From assembly GCF_051401765.1 (NCBI RefSeq), contig NW_027480596.1, positions 558,001 through 622,000 of the forward strand: a DNA stretch of 64,000 nucleotides, read 5' to 3'. Source of the stretch: Calliopsis andreniformis (lineage: Eukaryota > Arthropoda > Insecta > Hymenoptera > Andrenidae). Under the pieces are notes generated by a model, which was given only the letters and a program-made list of their open reading frames with translations, was not told where the DNA came from and ran no database searches. Position numbers and translations under genes: made by a program. Position 1 is the stretch's first letter. The number at the start of each line of letters is the position of its first letter. Below are positions 63,125 through 64,000 of the stretch, piece after piece.

Positions 63125-64000
63125 TCAATCCTCAATCCTCAATCCTCAATCCTCAGACCTCAAACAGCAATACTCAACCCTCAGTCCTCGTCCTCAATCC
63201 ACAACCATCAATACTGAATCCTCAACCTTCAATCATCAATATTCAATCTTCAGTCCTCAACCCTCAATCCTCAATCCTCAAACCTCGATCCTCAACCCTC
63301 AGTCCTCGTCCTCAATCCACAACCCTCAATCCTCAATCCTCAATCTTCAATCATTAATATTCAATCTTCAATCCTCAATCCTCAATCCTCAATCCTCAAT
63401 CCGCAATCCTCAATTCTCAATCATCAATCCTCAATACTCAATCTTCAATCCTCAATCTTCAACCCTCAATCCTCAATCCTCAATCCTCAATCATCAAGCT
63501 TCAATCCTCAGACCTCAAACAGCAATACTCAACCCTCAGTCCTCGTCCTCAATCCACAACCATCAATACTCAATCCTCTATCATCAATCATCAATATTCA
63601 ATCTTCAGTCCTCAATCCTCAATCCTCAATCCTCAATCCTCAATCCTCAATCCTCGATCCTCAATCCTCAACCCTCAATCCTCAATCCTCAGTCCTCAAA
63701 CGTCAAACCTGAATCCTCAATCCCGAATCCTCCATCTTCAGACCTCAGTCCCCAACAATCAGTCGTCAATTCACAATCCTCAATAGAATATCATAAATTC
63801 ACAGTTTTCAATACTCAATACTCAATCTGCAATCTTCGAATCTCTATCCACAAACATCAATTCTCATAATTCAGCCCTCAACACTCAGTCCCCAATCCTC
63901 AATCTTCAATCCTCAAACCTCAATCCTCAACCTTCAGTCCTCGTTCTCAAACCTCAACCCTCAATCCTCAATCCCCAATCTCCAATCATCAATATTCAAT
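63125..64000. repeat. Right end: diverged continuation with a C module
   Basis: Ordinary heptamers with three P modules (about 63,180, 63,300 and 63,540) and a C module near 63,785-63,900 (form ATATCATAAATTCACAG). The CAGACCT then CAAACAG landmark occurs twice, about 360 bp apart. The array runs off the window edge. Confidence 0.8.

Larger units (their letters stand above)
1..64000. repeat. Heptanucleotide satellite array, consensus CAATCCT / AGGATTG
   Basis: The whole window reads as end-to-end 7-bp units with consensus CAATCCT. Common variants are CAATCTT, CAATACT, CAATTCT, CAACCCT, CAAACCT, CAGTCCT, CAATCGT, CAATCAT and CAATCCC. The consensus has no G on the + strand, so strand asymmetry is extreme and the - strand is G-rich (two-G runs). 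The array continues past both window edges. Most apparent phase breaks come from a few recurring 6-bp units. I found no stretch over 100 bases that leaves the heptamer pattern. Arrays of this kind are known from eukaryotic heterochromatin; locus and species cannot be read from the sequence. It is not a canonical telomere repeat. Confidence 0.98.

Noticed and set aside
1..64000. CRISPR array
   Set aside because: Repeats are 7 bp and contiguous, with no unique spacers of regular length and no cas genes.
1..64000. Telomere or interstitial telomeric repeat
   Set aside because: AGGATTG does not match TTAGGG, TTTAGGG, TTAGG or similar canonical units, and the high variant load and kilobase units are unlike a telomere.
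1..64000. tRNA, rRNA or riboswitch
   Set aside because: The near absence of G on the + strand prevents the paired stems these RNAs need, and no conserved loops were found on either strand.
1..64000. Bacterial or phage origin of the window
   Set aside because: No ribosome-binding sites, operons or housekeeping genes exist in 64 kb; such long satellite arrays are characteristic of eukaryotes.

Overview
This window contains no gene that I can support. All 64 kb is one G-poor satellite array built from a 7-bp unit, consensus CAATCCT on the + strand (AGGATTG on the - strand), with variants such as CAATCTT, CAATACT, CAATTCT, CAACCCT, CAGTCCT, CAATCGT and CATTCTT. I see no rRNA, tRNA, CRISPR array, transposon or unique-sequence island. 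An array this long with nested higher-order repeats is typical of eukaryotic heterochromatin (pericentromeric, subtelomeric, or a sex or B chromosome). The sequence does not let me name the organism.

The many long + strand open frames are a by-product of the repeat. Three heptamers are 21 bases, or seven codons, and every + frame of the perfect repeat reads the same stop-free heptapeptide, NPQSSIL, in some rotation. Every - frame meets TGA once per seven codons. ATG comes only from CAATGCT or CAATGTT variants, and stops come from TAA, TAG or TGA variants. Near-identical duplicate copies differ by whole heptamers (7 bp), which shifts the frame, so there is no sign of coding constraint.

The array is organised by recurrent modules of diverged heptamers that stay in the 7-bp phase. 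Three module classes share the core CAATAGA then ATATCCT. The G class continues with GAATTCT and CAGGATT and contains a perfect 7-bp inverted repeat. The W class continues with GCATGGTTC-like sequence. The C class continues with CAATTCACAGTTTTC-like sequence. Two further markers are the U module (a CTAG-containing unit pair) and the P module, which carries a 6-bp unit (CATCCT or CGTCCT) that shifts phase by one base.

Layout: 1-962, flank; 963-10,223, two tandem copies of a 4.63-kb unit; 10,224-13,635, partial further copies; 13,456-23,469, a mosaic of shared blocks; 23,270-33,910, a densely recombined mosaic in which four block pairs share sequence at different offsets; 34,185-39,297, two copies of a 1.26-kb block 3,857 bp apart, with related C-module blocks at about 41 and 42.8 kb; 43-47 kb, a transition to arrays rich in C modules; 47,207-48,921, an 853-bp tandem duplication with no difference seen; 52,751-63,124, two tandem units of 4,956 and 5,418 bp that differ mainly by 441 bp; 63,125-64,000, start of a diverged continuation.

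The left part (to about 43 kb) is rich in U modules and the right part in C modules, so two satellite subfamilies appear to meet here. All alignments were done by eye. Block edges are accurate to about one heptamer where I traced the mismatch, and otherwise approximate.
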